Assembly: GCF_004011095.1 (NCBI RefSeq)
Contig: NZ_CP028129.1
Location: forward strand, 2,418,001-2,482,000
Length of the DNA stretch: 64,000 nucleotides
Direction of reading: 5' to 3'
DNA from: Rathayibacter rathayi
Lineage (GTDB): Bacteria; Actinomycetota; Actinomycetes; Actinomycetales; Microbacteriaceae
In this document: positions 28,468 through 37,271 of the stretch, piece by piece
Layout: every line of letters starts with the position of its first letter
Position numbering within the stretch: position 1 is the first letter of the stretch
Notes under the pieces: generated by a model
The model's input: only the letters and a program-made list of their open reading frames with translations
Databases searched by the model: none
What the model was told of the DNA's origin: nothing
Program-made: the position numbers and the translations under genes

Positions 28468-29982
28468 GTGCACAGCACCGTCACCGTCGACCTCGATCGC
28501 CCCGGCGCCACCATCAGCCGCCACCTCTACGGCCACTTCGCCGAGCACCTCGGCCGATGCATCTACGACGGCTTCTGGGTCGGCGAGGGCTCGCCCGTGC
28601 CCAACGAGGGCGGGATTCGCCTCGATGTCGTCCAGGCCCTGCGCGCCCTCGACATCCCCAACCTCCGCTGGCCCGGCGGCTGCTTCGCCGACCGCTACCA
28701 CTGGACCAACGGCGTCGGCCCGCGCGAGCAGCGCCCCGGCCTGATCAACACGCAGTGGGGCGCAGTCGCGGAGGACAACTCCTTCGGCAGCCACGAGTTC
28801 ATGGCCCTCTGCGAACTGCTCGGCGCCGACGCCTACATCTCGGGCAACATCGGCTCCGGCACGGTGCAGGAGATGGCGGACTGGGCCGAGTACCTCACCG
28901 GCGCGGGGTCGTCCCCGATGGCCGACCTGCGCCGCTCGCACGGCCGGGAGGAGCCGTGGACCGTCCGCTTCTGGGGGCTCGGCAACGAGACCTGGGGTTG
29001 CGGCGGCACCATGCGCGCCGGCGCCTACGCCGACCTGGCTCGGCAGTTCGGGACCTTCGTGCAGAGCGGCAACGACACTCCGCTCCACCGCATCGCGGCC
29101 GGAGCCGACGGCGCCGACACCCACTGGACGCAGACGCTGATGGCGGTGATCCCCGAGATCGAGGGGCACCCCTTCTCCTCCGTGCCGTGGGAGTCGGTCT
29201 CGGTGCACTACTACACGATCGGCGGCAGCTGGCAGGCGAAGGGCAGCGCCACCGGCTTCGACGCGGACGCCTACTGGAGCACGATCGTCGCCGCGCAGGG
29301 CATCGAGGAGCTGCTCCGCTCGCACGCCGCGGTGATGGACGTTGACGACCCCGAGAAGAAGTACGGGATGGTGCTCGACGAGTGGGGCACCTGGTGGGAC
29401 GTGGAGCCGGGGACGCACCCGGGCTTCCTCTTCCAGCAGAACACGATCCGCGACGCGATGGTGGCGGCCTGGCATTTCGACGTCTTCCACGGCTTCGCCG
29501 ACCGCCTGACGATGGCGAACATCGCGCAGACGGTGAACGTGCTGCAGGCGATGCTGCTGACCGACCCCGACGGCGGCGACCTGGTCCGCACACCGACCTA
29601 CCATGTGTTCGAGATGAACAAGGGGCACCAGGATGCGACCGTGCTGCCGACCGCGGTCGCCGGCCCCACGCACGCGGTCGACGGCCGCGAGATCCCGGTC
29701 TCCTCCGCGTCCGCGTCCACGAGGGATGGCCGCGTCCTCGTCTCGCTGACCAACGTCGACCTGGAGGAGCCGCTCGAGATCGCCCTCGACGTCCGCGGCG
29801 GAAGCATCGCCGGCGCCACCGGCCGCCTCCTCACCGCCGACCGGCCCGACGCGCACAACCGCCCCGGCGCCGCCGACGAGGTGAGCCCGGTGGCACTGGA
29901 GGGCATCGAGACCACCGCGACCGGGCTGCGTGTGACGCTGCCTCCGCACTCCTTCGCGACCGTGACGCTGGAGCTCGCGTGA
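28468..29982 (+). CDS. GH51 alpha-N-arabinofuranosidase
   Basis: A 504-residue GH51 enzyme, usual length. It begins with the family fold entry SRHLYGHFAEHLGRCIYDG. The acid/base Glu is in FWGLGNETWGCGG and the nucleophile Glu in MVLDEWGTWWDVEPG. It releases alpha-L-arabinofuranose from arabinan or arabinoxylan and would supply araA with substrate. The start is GTG. The stop overlaps the GTG of the GH27-like gene. Confidence 0.95.
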   Translation: MHSTVTVDLDRPGATISRHLYGHFAEHLGRCIYDGFWVGEGSPVPNEGGIRLDVVQALRALDIPNLRWPGGCFADRYHWTNGVGPREQRPGLINTQWGAVAEDNSFGSHEFMALCELLGADAYISGNIGSGTVQEMADWAEYLTGAGSSPMADLRRSHGREEPWTVRFWGLGNETWGCGGTMRAGAYADLARQFGTFVQSGNDTPLHRIAAGADGADTHWTQTLMAVIPEIEGHPFSSVPWESVSVHYYTIGGSWQAKGSATGFDADAYWSTIVAAQGIEELLRSHAAVMDVDDPEKKYGMVLDEWGTWWDVEPGTHPGFLFQQNTIRDAMVAAWHFDVFHGFADRLTMANIAQTVNVLQAMLLTDPDGGDLVRTPTYHVFEMNKGHQDATVLPTAVAGPTHAVDGREIPVSSASASTRDGRVLVSLTNVDLEEPLEIALDVRGGSIAGATGRLLTADRPDAHNRPGAADEVSPVALEGIETTATGLRVTLPPHSFATVTLELA

Positions 29983-31238
29983 TCGCCGCGCGCACCGAGG
30001 CCGCCCGCCGCCCGCCGATGGGCTGGAACAGCTGGGACTGCTTCGGCGCCTCCGTGACGGAGGAGGAGGTGCTCGCGAACGCCGAGTACCTCGCCGAGCA
30101 CCTCCTGCCGCACGGCTGGGACACGGTCGTCATCGACATCCAGTGGTACGAGCCGGACCCCGGCACCAGCGACTACCAGAAGGTGTCGGAGCCGGTGCTC
30201 GACGACTGGGGGCGCCCGCAGCCCGCGGTGGGCCGCTTCCCGTCCGCGGCGACGGGCGGATTCACGGCGCTGGCCGCGCGCGTGCACGCCCTCGGCCTGC
30301 GCTTCGGGGTGCACCTGATGCGCGGCGTCCCCCGCCGGGCCGCCGAGCTCGCCCTGCCCGTGCTCGGCTCGGAGGCGACCTGCGCCGACATCGCCGACCG
30401 CGGGAACGTCTGCCCGTGGAACCCCGACAACTTTGGGGTCGACCTGAGCGTGCCGGGCGCGCAGCAGTACTACGACTCCGTGCTGGCGCAGCTCGCCTCG
30501 TGGGGCGTCGACTTCGTGAAGCTCGACGACGTCCTCTCTCCGCCGATCCAGGCGGACGAGATCGCCGCCCTCTCGCGCGCGATCGACGCGACCGGCCGGC
30601 CGATGGTGCTGAGCCTGTCCCCCGGCAAGCAGCTCTCGCTGGAGAACCTCGACCTGCTCCGCGCGAGCGCCCAGATGTGGCGCATCTCGGACGACTTCTG
30701 GGACGACTGGGCACACCTGCACGAGCAGTTCCAGCGGGCCGCGCGCTGGGCGCCACACCAGCGCCCTGGCGCCTGGGCCGACGCCGACATGCTGCCGCTG
30801 GGGCGGATCGGCGTGCGCGCGCACGTCGGCGAGGACCGCCTCTCGCGCTTCACCGCGGCGGAGCAGCGGACTCTCGTGACGCTGTGGTGCCTCCTCCGCT
30901 CGCCGCTGATGGTGGGCGGGCACCTCCCGGACACGCCCGCCGAGACGCTGGCGCTGCTGACTCAGGGCGACGTGCTGGCCCTGTTGGAGAGCGACGGGAG
31001 CCGCGAGACCGTGCGCGACGGCGACCTGGTGGTGTGGTCTGCGTGGCGCGGGGACGTGCAGTGGCGCGGAGTGTTCTGGCTGGGCGCGACGGTGCGGTCG
31101 TACACGGCACACCTGGCCGACCTGGGCTGCGCGGGGTCGGTGGTGGAGGTGTGGGGCGGCGAGGAGCTGGCCGTCGTCGACGGCGCCGTGGAACTGGAGC
31201 TCGAGCCGCACGGGTGCCGCCTACTACGCGTCGGGTGA
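29979..31238 (+). CDS. GH27-like alpha-galactosidase or beta-L-arabinopyranosidase
   Basis: A 419-residue clan GH-D enzyme with the family start PPMGWNSWDCFGASVTEEE, nucleophile region GVDFVKLDDV, and probable acid/base region MWRISDDFWDDW. GH27 enzymes include alpha-galactosidases and beta-L-arabinopyranosidases. Overlap with the GH51 gene (GTGA) and the arabinan setting make the second activity plausible, but it cannot be decided from sequence. It is the last gene before the accessory region. Confidence 0.88.
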   Translation: MIAARTEAARRPPMGWNSWDCFGASVTEEEVLANAEYLAEHLLPHGWDTVVIDIQWYEPDPGTSDYQKVSEPVLDDWGRPQPAVGRFPSAATGGFTALAARVHALGLRFGVHLMRGVPRRAAELALPVLGSEATCADIADRGNVCPWNPDNFGVDLSVPGAQQYYDSVLAQLASWGVDFVKLDDVLSPPIQADEIAALSRAIDATGRPMVLSLSPGKQLSLENLDLLRASAQMWRISDDFWDDWAHLHEQFQRAARWAPHQRPGAWADADMLPLGRIGVRAHVGEDRLSRFTAAEQRTLVTLWCLLRSPLMVGGHLPDTPAETLALLTQGDVLALLESDGSRETVRDGDLVVWSAWRGDVQWRGVFWLGATVRSYTAHLADLGCAGSVVEVWGGEELAVVDGAVELELEPHGCRLLRVG

Positions 31239-31265
31239 GGAGTGGGGCTGTTCCGTCTGCCTCGG

Positions 31266-31529
31266 TCAGTCCTCGGGGAGGTAGTTCCAGTTGCCGGCGA
31301 GGAAGTCGTCGTGGGTGTTCGTGTCGGGGCCTTCGAGGTCGACGGTGTCGCCGATGCTCCAGTGCCAGGGGTCGTTGTCTTTCCCGCCGAGGATCTCGAG
31401 GGTGGAGCCGTCGTCCAGGGCGAGGACGGGGTCGTAGGCGTCGGCTTCGCAGTCGATCCGGACGATGGTGCGTCCGGCGAGGCCCGCGAACGCGGTCGTG
31501 AAGGTTGCGAATACAGAGCGCTTCGACAT
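31266..31529 (-). CDS. Small acidic protein, possible immunity protein of the orphan RHS toxin tip
   Basis: An 87-residue acidic, tryptophan-containing protein ending HDDFLAGNWNYLPED. I recognise no family. It lies directly downstream of the orphan toxin module on the same strand, 31 bp from its stop, which is where immunity genes sit in polymorphic toxin loci. It is unrelated in sequence to the candidate immunity gene at 61842-62468. There is no good ribosome binding site. Confidence 0.5.
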   Translation of the reverse strand: MSKRSVFATFTTAFAGLAGRTIVRIDCEADAYDPVLALDDGSTLEILGGKDNDPWHWSIGDTVDLEGPDTNTHDDFLAGNWNYLPED

Positions 31530-31560
31530 CTGTTCGAAACGACATAATTATCACCTAACC

Positions 31561-31843
31561 TCAATCCCAATCATTGCGGACTATTGTCATTGGAGGTAAT
31601 TGTTCCGATAGGTCGAGGCCAGCTTCTTTTGCTCGGAGCCCGACGGGTATCGCGACGCCACCCTGTTCGATCAGGGGGTACGCAATACTCTGGTTTTTCG
31701 TGAGTTTAGCGTGGAGGCCATTTTTTGCCTCGATGGAGTACAGCTCACCGGATGGCGTCCGGGCGAGGATGTCGACGCGTGTTCTGACTCCTCCGGCGAT
31801 GATCGTGATCTCGATTCCGACGAGGGTATCGCCGCCTGCTTCG
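31561..31843 (-). pseudogene. Orphan RHS toxin C-terminal module (PD-(D/E)xK nuclease-like)
   Basis: An open frame without its own start that matches the C-terminus of the RHS toxin at 62474-64000. It keeps the candidate nuclease core: RTRVDIL, then GELYSIEAKNG (D...ExK) and LTKNQSIAYPLIEQGG. It ends ...VRNDWD. Upstream of 31843 the match stops abruptly and no RHS core follows. It is a displaced toxin tip of the kind that can recombine onto a full-length RHS gene. Confidence 0.7.
31611..31843. repeat. Direct repeat (left copy) of the toxin-tip segment
   Basis: These 233 bp match 62530-62762 in the same orientation with about ten mismatches. The two copies enclose roughly 31 kb of accessory DNA. 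Confidence 0.85.
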
Positions 31844-32191
31844 GTGTACGAGCGCCACGTCGGGGCGCAGATCGACCGTCGTATCGAGGAGTTCGCGCAC
31901 CGCGGCCCGTCTGGGGGTGGATCCGATACCCCGCCACGTCCGCACGGGTCGTTGCGCTCGCGCTCGCCTGGACCCGTCGAGCGGTCATCGTCGAATGGAG
32001 TGAAGACGGATCCACACGGCGCCTGTGGGTGTGGGCATCCGCTGTGGAGGCCAGGGCCATCTCCCGAGGGGCCTGAGGGGACGTGGCCGGCGGCGTCCCG
32101 GTGTAGCTAAGTAGCTCGGCCGACGCAGAATTTTCGCCGCCGCCTCACCTGACCCTCGAACTCCCACGGCGGGAGCGTACGGCGAGCCCCG
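31844..32191. other. No recognisable gene
   Basis: High-GC stretch between the orphan toxin tip and the next gene. Short open frames exist on both strands, but none has a family signature or a convincing start. It may be eroded coding sequence. Confidence 0.4.
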
Positions 32192-33013
32192 TCAGTGCAG
32201 CTCGGGGGGACTGTTTCGACTGTCCCAGAGGTCGAGGGCGGCCTCGATCATGTCGAGGGCGGCGTCGAAGTAGCCGGCCACGACGAGCACGCTCGTGGTG
32301 AGGTTGTAGTCCGCTCCACCGTGTTGGATCGGACCACTCTGCTCGCGATCGAGAAGCAGCAGCGTCATCGAGCTGTTGCCGTGGGCCATACCGCTCGACG
32401 TCTGCCACAGGGCCAACGGAGTTAGGAAGAGTTCGGGGACGAGCGGCGCGATCTCTTCGAGGCGGTCAGTGACCGACGAGACGTGATCGAGTTTGACGCC
32501 GACTAGAGCCTTACGGCCATCGCGGTCGCGTTCGAGGGCGGCGATCGCCCTGTCCCAACCTGGGTCCTTGCGGCCGGATTTCTCCATGAGGTTGTGCACC
32601 TGTCGGTGGTTATCGCGGACCAGTTTGAGTGATCGCAGCACCCGGTCATCGCGTGACGTTGGGTGCAGAAGCCAGAGGGCGGTCCCGGTGGCCTCGTAGG
32701 CACTCCGCACGAGCGTGAACATCGCGAACGGGAGGACGGCCCCGCCGTCCGCGACGATGATCGTGAACGCATGTAGGTGGTCGAGGGCGACGCCGAGGCT
32801 GGCGCGCACCTGGTCGGGGACCGAACTGTAGGGAGTTGCACTCCGATCCCCGGCGAGTGACGAGCCCGCCCTGACGGCTAGCGCCTCGGCACGGGCCGCG
32901 AGGGTGTCGTAGCGCGCGAAGCTGAGCGTCAGGCGGCTTCGGCCCAGCTCCTCGTGCTCGGGAGTCTCCTGCCGGTCGTGCTGGCCCCGCTCGCCGTCGC
33001 CTACTGCTGTCAT
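32192..33013 (-). CDS. Hypothetical protein, helical, possibly HEPN/DUF5677-like
   Basis: A 273-residue, mostly helical protein. The stretch FAMFTLVRSAYEATGTALWLL followed by RDDRVLRSLKLVRDN resembles the helical repeats of DUF5677/HEPN-like proteins, which are often found in defence settings; the match is weak. An in-frame ATG at 33022 is an alternative start. A motif shared with three neighbouring genes (CGTCCGATAGAGGATCG) lies 27 bp upstream at 33041-33059. Confidence 0.65.
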   Translation of the reverse strand: MTAVGDGERGQHDRQETPEHEELGRSRLTLSFARYDTLAARAEALAVRAGSSLAGDRSATPYSSVPDQVRASLGVALDHLHAFTIIVADGGAVLPFAMFTLVRSAYEATGTALWLLHPTSRDDRVLRSLKLVRDNHRQVHNLMEKSGRKDPGWDRAIAALERDRDGRKALVGVKLDHVSSVTDRLEEIAPLVPELFLTPLALWQTSSGMAHGNSSMTLLLLDREQSGPIQHGGADYNLTTSVLVVAGYFDAALDMIEAALDLWDSRNSPPELH

Positions 33014-33040
33014 GCAACCCATCTTAGAGGCACCGGCCGC

Positions 33041-33059
33041 CGTCCGATAGAGGATCGTT
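33041..33059 (-). promoter_or_regulatory. Shared upstream motif, copy 1
   Basis: CGTCCGATAGAGGATCGTT on the plus strand, 27 bp before the start of the gene ending at 32192. Similar sequences occur at 33643, 33960 and 34941, each upstream of a minus-strand gene. Confidence 0.5.
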
Positions 33060-33132
33060 TAGAGGCCCCCTGAGGGGTTGTCCCGGTTCATTACTGGCTC
33101 GCCTCTCCGGCGACCCGCCGGTTCGATGCAAG

Positions 33133-33576
33133 CTACGAGTGGGGAGCCTCGTTAGATAAGGAACCCAGGATATTCAAAGAGTAAGTGAGCGGTCGCGCGA
33201 AGTCTCCTTCGCGTGGTGATAGTCGCTCGCGCTCGCCCTGAAGTCCCTCGCTCCAGACCGCTTCGACGAGCGAATCGATCTCTGGCTGGGGCACCGATCG
33301 GTAGGGGGCGCGACGGAGCTTCCTCGCCACATGGCTCTTCGAGAGGTCCAGGCGTCGGGCGATCTCGCGAGCGGACAGGCCTGAGTCGCTCAGCGCGGCG
33401 ATCGCTTGGTCCACAACTGTGATGTAGGCATCGACGGCGGCTTTTGACCGGAGCTTCGCTTCCAGCGCCACCCCCTTGATGTAGTCAGCGTCTCGGCCCA
33501 GCGCGTAGTCAGTCCCTGTGACGTCGCGGTATCCGTCGTCGGCGTACTTCATATGTCGTAAGTCTGTCCCATGCAT
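33133..33576 (-). CDS. Helix-turn-helix protein
   Basis: A 147-residue protein with a central helix-turn-helix (LSAREIARRLDLSKSHVARKLRRAP, read in two parts: LSAREIARRL and DLSKSHVARKL), similar to sigma-region-4 or resolvase-type recognition helices. The N-terminus is charged and the C-terminus has no recognised domain. A start at 33552 (Met-9) is possible. It may regulate the nearby genes that share the upstream motif; this is inference from position. Confidence 0.65.
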   Translation of the reverse strand: MHGTDLRHMKYADDGYRDVTGTDYALGRDADYIKGVALEAKLRSKAAVDAYITVVDQAIAALSDSGLSAREIARRLDLSKSHVARKLRRAPYRSVPQPEIDSLVEAVWSEGLQGERERLSPREGDFARPLTYSLNILGSLSNEAPHS

Positions 33577-33642
33577 AGGACACTACGTCATTCACGTCCT
33601 CCGCGTGGGACACGGAAGGGATGTGCATCGCTCAGCGCGCTG

Positions 33643-33658
33643 CGTCCGATCGGGGGTC
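33643..33658 (-). promoter_or_regulatory. Shared upstream motif, copy 2
   Basis: CGTCCGATCGGGGGTC, 66 bp before the ATG at 33576 of the helix-turn-helix gene. It matches the first eight bases of copy 1 exactly and keeps the G-rich second half. Confidence 0.45.
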
Positions 33659-33660
33659 TC

Positions 33661-33933
33661 TCAGCGCCCGAATTTTCCGGTCGTGCGCTTGGACTCCCAC
33701 CGGTCGAGCTGGTGCAGTGAATCCCGGGAGTGACCAACCGCCGACATGGCTTCCTTAATGCGCGCGAGCGAGAGATTTGCGGCGGCGGCGCGTGCAAGCA
33801 GCCCTGGCATCATCTCGTCAGTCTGTCCGTTGCGATCCCATCCGTTGTTGCCGATGAAGTGCAGCGTTTCGAGGATGTCTTCCTGTTCCTTGGTGAAACC
33901 GATCCAAGAGAGATTCGAGGGCGGAGGCGTCAT
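33661..33933 (-). CDS. Hypothetical protein, 90 aa
   Basis: A small soluble protein with no family I recognise; it includes FTKEQEDILETLHFIGNNGWDRNG and a helical stretch LLARAAAANLSLARIKEAM (shown in part). It carries the shared motif 26 bp upstream (33960-33977), which supports it being a real, co-regulated gene. Confidence 0.6.
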   Translation of the reverse strand: MTPPPSNLSWIGFTKEQEDILETLHFIGNNGWDRNGQTDEMMPGLLARAAAANLSLARIKEAMSAVGHSRDSLHQLDRWESKRTTGKFGR

Positions 33934-33959
33934 GCGTCGATTCTGCTACCCGCTCTGAG

Positions 33960-33977
33960 CGTCCGATAGGGGGATCG
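33960..33977 (-). promoter_or_regulatory. Shared upstream motif, copy 3
   Basis: CGTCCGATAGGGGGATCG, 26 bp before the gene start at 33933, nearly the same distance as copy 1. Confidence 0.5.
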
Positions 33978-34005
33978 GCTATCGAGACGAGGGCCGAGTC
34001 GAAGA

Positions 34006-34857
34006 TCACCGAAGTCGTCGGACCAGATTCACGACGAGCAACACCGCGTCTGCCGCCATACCTGCCGAGCGCCGATCGCCGTTCCTACGGTGTTTCGTGG
34101 CCTGCGCGAGCTCGATCGCCGCGCGGACGACTTTGCGCAGCTCGGCGTTCTCGGACCCAGGTAGCTCGACCTCGACCACTCGATCAAGGCGGGCCTTCGT
34201 GTTGGGGACCGGCGGCTCATTGGCGCCAGGCTCGCCGTGGTGTGCGTGCTCGTAGGAGGCCGCGGAGAGCGCCTCGAGCGCGGCCACCGCGTCGTTCCCA
34301 ACGTTCGAGTAGTCCTGCTCCGACCGAGCCGCCTGGAAGTGTCGCCGCATCTCGTTCAGCTCCTCGTCGACGCGCTGCCAGCCGGTGGCCTTCCGCGGCG
34401 ATATGGGATCGGCCAGCGCGCCGGTGAGTGAGTCTGTCTCACGGGCGTCGAGCATCTCGTGGAATGCGCCGAACTGGTCATTGAGCATGTCCCGCCTGGC
34501 CTGCCAGCTGCCGTGACCATCGTTCGCCTGCCAATACTTGCGGAATGTCTCAAAGTCACGAAACGGCGGATCGAAGGTGTCGATGCCGAGGCGCGCGAGG
34601 ACCGCCTTCAACGCGCGGACGAGCAAGCGCGAGTCGTCATTGCTGAGCGGTGAGCCACGAGTGCCGTAGGCCTCGTATTCTTCGTGCACGACCCGGGCTA
34701 GCGGCACCGCGATCTCCACATCCCCGTGCTCCGGGTTCGGGCAGCGCAATAGCCCCCCGAGGAGATCTACGTCGATCGCGGCCTGCTGCGTCACCTCCGA
34801 GCCCCAGGCGTTAGACACCACCTCCTGACCCGAGAGGTAGAAATCCCACGTACGCAT
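34006..34857 (-). CDS. Hypothetical protein, possible abortive-infection-like C-terminus
   Basis: A 283-residue soluble protein. The N-terminal half has no recognised family. The C-terminal half is helical and ends with ELAQATKHRRNGDRRSAGMA and a hydrophobic helix, loosely like the C-terminal helical domains of Abi-type proteins. I do not assign a function. A variant of the shared motif lies 83 bp upstream (34941-34959). Confidence 0.65.
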   Translation of the reverse strand: MRTWDFYLSGQEVVSNAWGSEVTQQAAIDVDLLGGLLRCPNPEHGDVEIAVPLARVVHEEYEAYGTRGSPLSNDDSRLLVRALKAVLARLGIDTFDPPFRDFETFRKYWQANDGHGSWQARRDMLNDQFGAFHEMLDARETDSLTGALADPISPRKATGWQRVDEELNEMRRHFQAARSEQDYSNVGNDAVAALEALSAASYEHAHHGEPGANEPPVPNTKARLDRVVEVELPGSENAELRKVVRAAIELAQATKHRRNGDRRSAGMAADAVLLVVNLVRRLR

Positions 34858-34940
34858 GCGCTCACCCTAGCCAGAGGCACCCCGCTGGCCGACTGGCCAT
34901 GACGAGCGGTCTGTCTCGAGCGGGTTCCGACGTCGGGAGT

Positions 34941-34959
34941 CGTCCGGAAGAGGATCGTT
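34941..34959 (-). promoter_or_regulatory. Shared upstream motif, copy 4 (variant)
   Basis: CGTCCGGAAGAGGATCGTT differs from copy 1 at two positions. It lies 83 bp before the gene at 34006-34857. Confidence 0.45.
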
Positions 34960-35070
34960 CACCGGAACGGATGACCGGAGCGGAGCCGCCCCGGTACCTC
35001 GGTTCTCGGTAGACCGTTCCGGTTTGGGTTCCGGTCGTGGGGTGCTATCCGGTATCCGCTGTCGCCGGCG

Positions 35071-35520
35071 CTAGTCGGCCGTGTCTACGTTCGCTTCTTC
35101 TGCGATTCGACGCAGCGCGTGCTGCACGTAGGGTGCGATTTCGTTGGCGTCACCCCATTGCTCCGCGACGTCGCTGCTTCTGAAGTGGGGGCGGGCTTCC
35201 TCGTACCAGGGGGTCTGTAGGCGCCGGAACAGGTCAACGAACGCGTCGAGGTCGTTGATCCGGAGCTGACTGCCGGCGCTCTTGATCGGACCGTAGCTGA
35301 GCCAAGAGAGCAGGCGTGCTTGGCCGTCGAGGCCGAGCAGGTCCGCGAGGGTGCTGGTCTGGATTCCGGACGAGTGGTCGTTATCGCACGCTCCCTGATG
35401 GACGATGCGGAAGTGGCTCTTGCGCAGTTCGCTGTCGACCTGCCAAATGACGAGACCCTTCTTGGGGTCAGCGATGTTGTCGCCGCACATGTCGCAGATC
35501 CATGCAGTCAAGGTCGTCAT
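35071..35520 (-). CDS. Hypothetical protein with N-terminal CxxC knuckle
   Basis: A 149-residue protein that starts MTTLTAWICDMCGDNIADPK; the CxxC may pair with a later Cys/His (HQGACDNDH) to bind zinc. The rest is helical with no recognised family. Only a partial version of the shared motif (CGTCCGA at about 35556) lies upstream. Confidence 0.65.
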   Translation of the reverse strand: MTTLTAWICDMCGDNIADPKKGLVIWQVDSELRKSHFRIVHQGACDNDHSSGIQTSTLADLLGLDGQARLLSWLSYGPIKSAGSQLRINDLDAFVDLFRRLQTPWYEEARPHFRSSDVAEQWGDANEIAPYVQHALRRIAEEANVDTAD

Positions 35521-35618
35521 GTCGAGCTCCCGTCGCTGGAGGGAGCGTAGCTCACCGTCCGAGCCGATTTAAGGCTTTAGGGTTCCGGTGACGGGATGGT
35601 TAGCGGAAGGTGAAAATG

Positions 35619-36243
35619 ATGAACGGGCTGGTGATCGGGTACGCGCGCGCGTCGGACGGTCAAGCAGGATGCGACGGCGCAGCGCGACGCGCTTGCGGCT
35701 GCGGGTGTACCTACCGAGTTAATTTACGTCGATGAGGGCCTGACGGGCACGAACCGTGCGCGTCCTGCTCTCCGGGAGGCGCTAGCTGCGTGCCGGCGTG
35801 GCGACACGTTGATGGTGACGAAGCTGGATCGGCTCGCGCGGTCGGTGCCCGACGCTCGAGACATCGCGGATGAGCTGACTGCGAAGGGCGCGAAGCTGCG
35901 CATCGGGGAGAGCGTGCACGACCCGCTGGACCCCATGTGTCGGCTTCTGTTCAACACACTCGCCATGATCGCTGAGTTCGAGTCCGACTTGATCCGCGCC
36001 CGCACCCGCGAGGGGATGCAGGTGGCAAAGCAGAAGGGTCGTTTGAAGGGGCGTAATCCGAAGCTCTCACCCGTCGTGGAGGGGCACCTCGTGGCTAAAT
36101 TTCGCTCGGGGGACTACTCCGTCGGAGAGCTGGCCGGTCGCTACGGCGTAGGTGTCGCGACTGTCTATCGCGCGGTCGAGAGGTCGCGGGCCCGGCATGG
36201 CATCGGCGCGGTCTCGCTGCCTCGACTGGAGATCTCGGAGTGA
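35619..36243 (+). pseudogene. Serine recombinase (resolvase/invertase type), frameshifted
   Basis: The N-terminus reads VIGYARAS (catalytic Ser) in one frame, then continues TVKQDATAQRDALAAAG in another. One extra base near 35655 separates them. The remainder is a complete resolvase catalytic domain (MVTKLDRLARS, LLFNTLAMIAEFESDLIRART) and a C-terminal helix-turn-helix (GVGVATVYRAVERSR). As written it cannot give a full product unless the base is an assembly error or a ribosomal shift occurs. An intact open frame from 35809 lacks the active site. Confidence 0.85.
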
Positions 36244-36279
36244 TGGATTCGACTGTCGTAACGCTTCCGGCGTCCCGGG

Positions 36280-36831
36280 GTGGCGCTGCTGGTTGGACTG
36301 TCCGACATTGGCGCATCTCTTTACGGCGCCTACCGCTCGCGTGCCGCCTCGTTGGACTCGTTGGAGATGCAGTACTCGGGTGAGAGAGCGAAGGCCTTGC
36401 TGAGGGTGATGCAGCTGGTGGAGCTGAGTGGTCGCGCCGCTCAGGATCGTGTATTCAACCTGACGCAGGCAGGTTGGGAGGGGACGGATCTGATGACCGG
36501 CGAGGAGGGTGACCCCTACGGTCCTGAACGGCGGCCGGTCGCCCCGCGGGACTAGGAGCGCGAGGCCGACGTGATGGCTCTCGTCGACGCCTACGGCGGT
36601 GACACGATGGATGCGGCGGTCGTCAGCTGGTTGTCCTCGCTCGACCACGTCGACAAGGCGATCAAGACTGCCGAGTTCGAGGCTCGAGAGAACGGTCAAG
36701 CTGTTCGGCCAGTTCACTTCCAGGCGGCCGCAGCGAGCGAGGTTAATGCGCGCGCGAAACTGCGCGGTCTCGTGCGCGACGCCGTTCGCGTTGCGCCGCG
36801 TCCGCGGCGTGCGATTCGGCGTCTGCGGTAG
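36280..36831 (+). pseudogene. Hypothetical gene interrupted by an in-frame TAG
   Basis: One reading frame runs from 36280 to 36831 but contains TAG at 36553-36555 (...RRPVAPRD, stop, then ADVMALVDAYGGDTMDA...). Both halves have normal helical composition, so this looks like one protein of about 180 residues broken by a nonsense change. I recognise no family. It follows the broken recombinase. Confidence 0.5.
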
Positions 36832-36956
36832 CCCGTAAGCGCCGCGCTCCAGCGCCAGGCTGTCGCTGCGTCCTCGCTACACTTCTACGAGTAGGGGGTG
36901 GGTCGGCTCCCGAATCCTCGCTATGCGAAACCCCGGTAAGTATCGGCGCTACAGCA

Positions 36957-36994
36957 CCGGACCTCGTCGCCGAAACCGGACCTCGTCGCCGAAG
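36957..36994. repeat. Tandem 19-bp repeat
   Basis: CCGGACCTCGTCGCCGAA is repeated head to tail at 36957 and 36976, about 80 bp before the VbhA-like gene. It could be an operator for the toxin-antitoxin operon or a local slip duplication. Confidence 0.45.
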
Positions 36995-37040
36995 TTCGCG
37001 CCAACCGAAACATCTGGATGCCGTTTTTGGTGGGTTTTGA

Positions 37041-37046
37041 TAGAAT
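37041..37046 (+). promoter_or_regulatory. Probable -10 box of the VbhA-Fic operon
   Basis: TAGAAT lies 28 bp before the GTG start at 37074 in a T-rich stretch of otherwise GC-rich sequence. Confidence 0.4.
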
Positions 37047-37073
37047 TTGGAGCAACCTACGAAGGGGCACATC

Positions 37074-37271
37074 GTGGCTCGCGCGCTCGCATCTGCTCGA
37101 CCTGTTTGGGTCGACGTCGACCGAAACCTGGCGTTTGCTGACGCTGCTCTCGCTCTGGCAGGGCACGAGGTCACGGATCCTGTGCTGTGCGCGATCGCAC
37201 AGCGCGCTGCTCGCCACGAGCTGACAGGGGACGAGGCGGTCGCGGAGATCCGCCGACACGTTCAGGGCTGA
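37074..37271 (+). CDS. VbhA-like antitoxin of Fic
   Basis: A 65-residue helical protein whose C-terminal part (CAIAQRAARHELTGDEAVAEI) fits the VbhA antitoxin family that inhibits class I Fic AMP-transferases by pushing a helix into the active site. AAGGGG precedes the GTG at 37074. A TTG at 37047 is a longer alternative. The stop overlaps the Fic ATG (TGATG), as expected for a coupled antitoxin-toxin pair. Confidence 0.8.
   Translation: MARALASARPVWVDVDRNLAFADAALALAGHEVTDPVLCAIAQRAARHELTGDEAVAEIRRHVQG

Noticed and set aside
27865..31211. Long minus-strand frames opposite GH51 and GH27
   Set aside because: Antisense shadows of two genes with clear catalytic motifs.
31574..32110. Plus-strand gene of 178 residues
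   Set aside because: Its first 75 residues are the antisense of the toxin tip; the same antisense frame appears at 62502.
36900..37000. CRISPR-like repeat
   Set aside because: Only two head-to-tail 19-bp units with no spacers; a plain tandem duplication.
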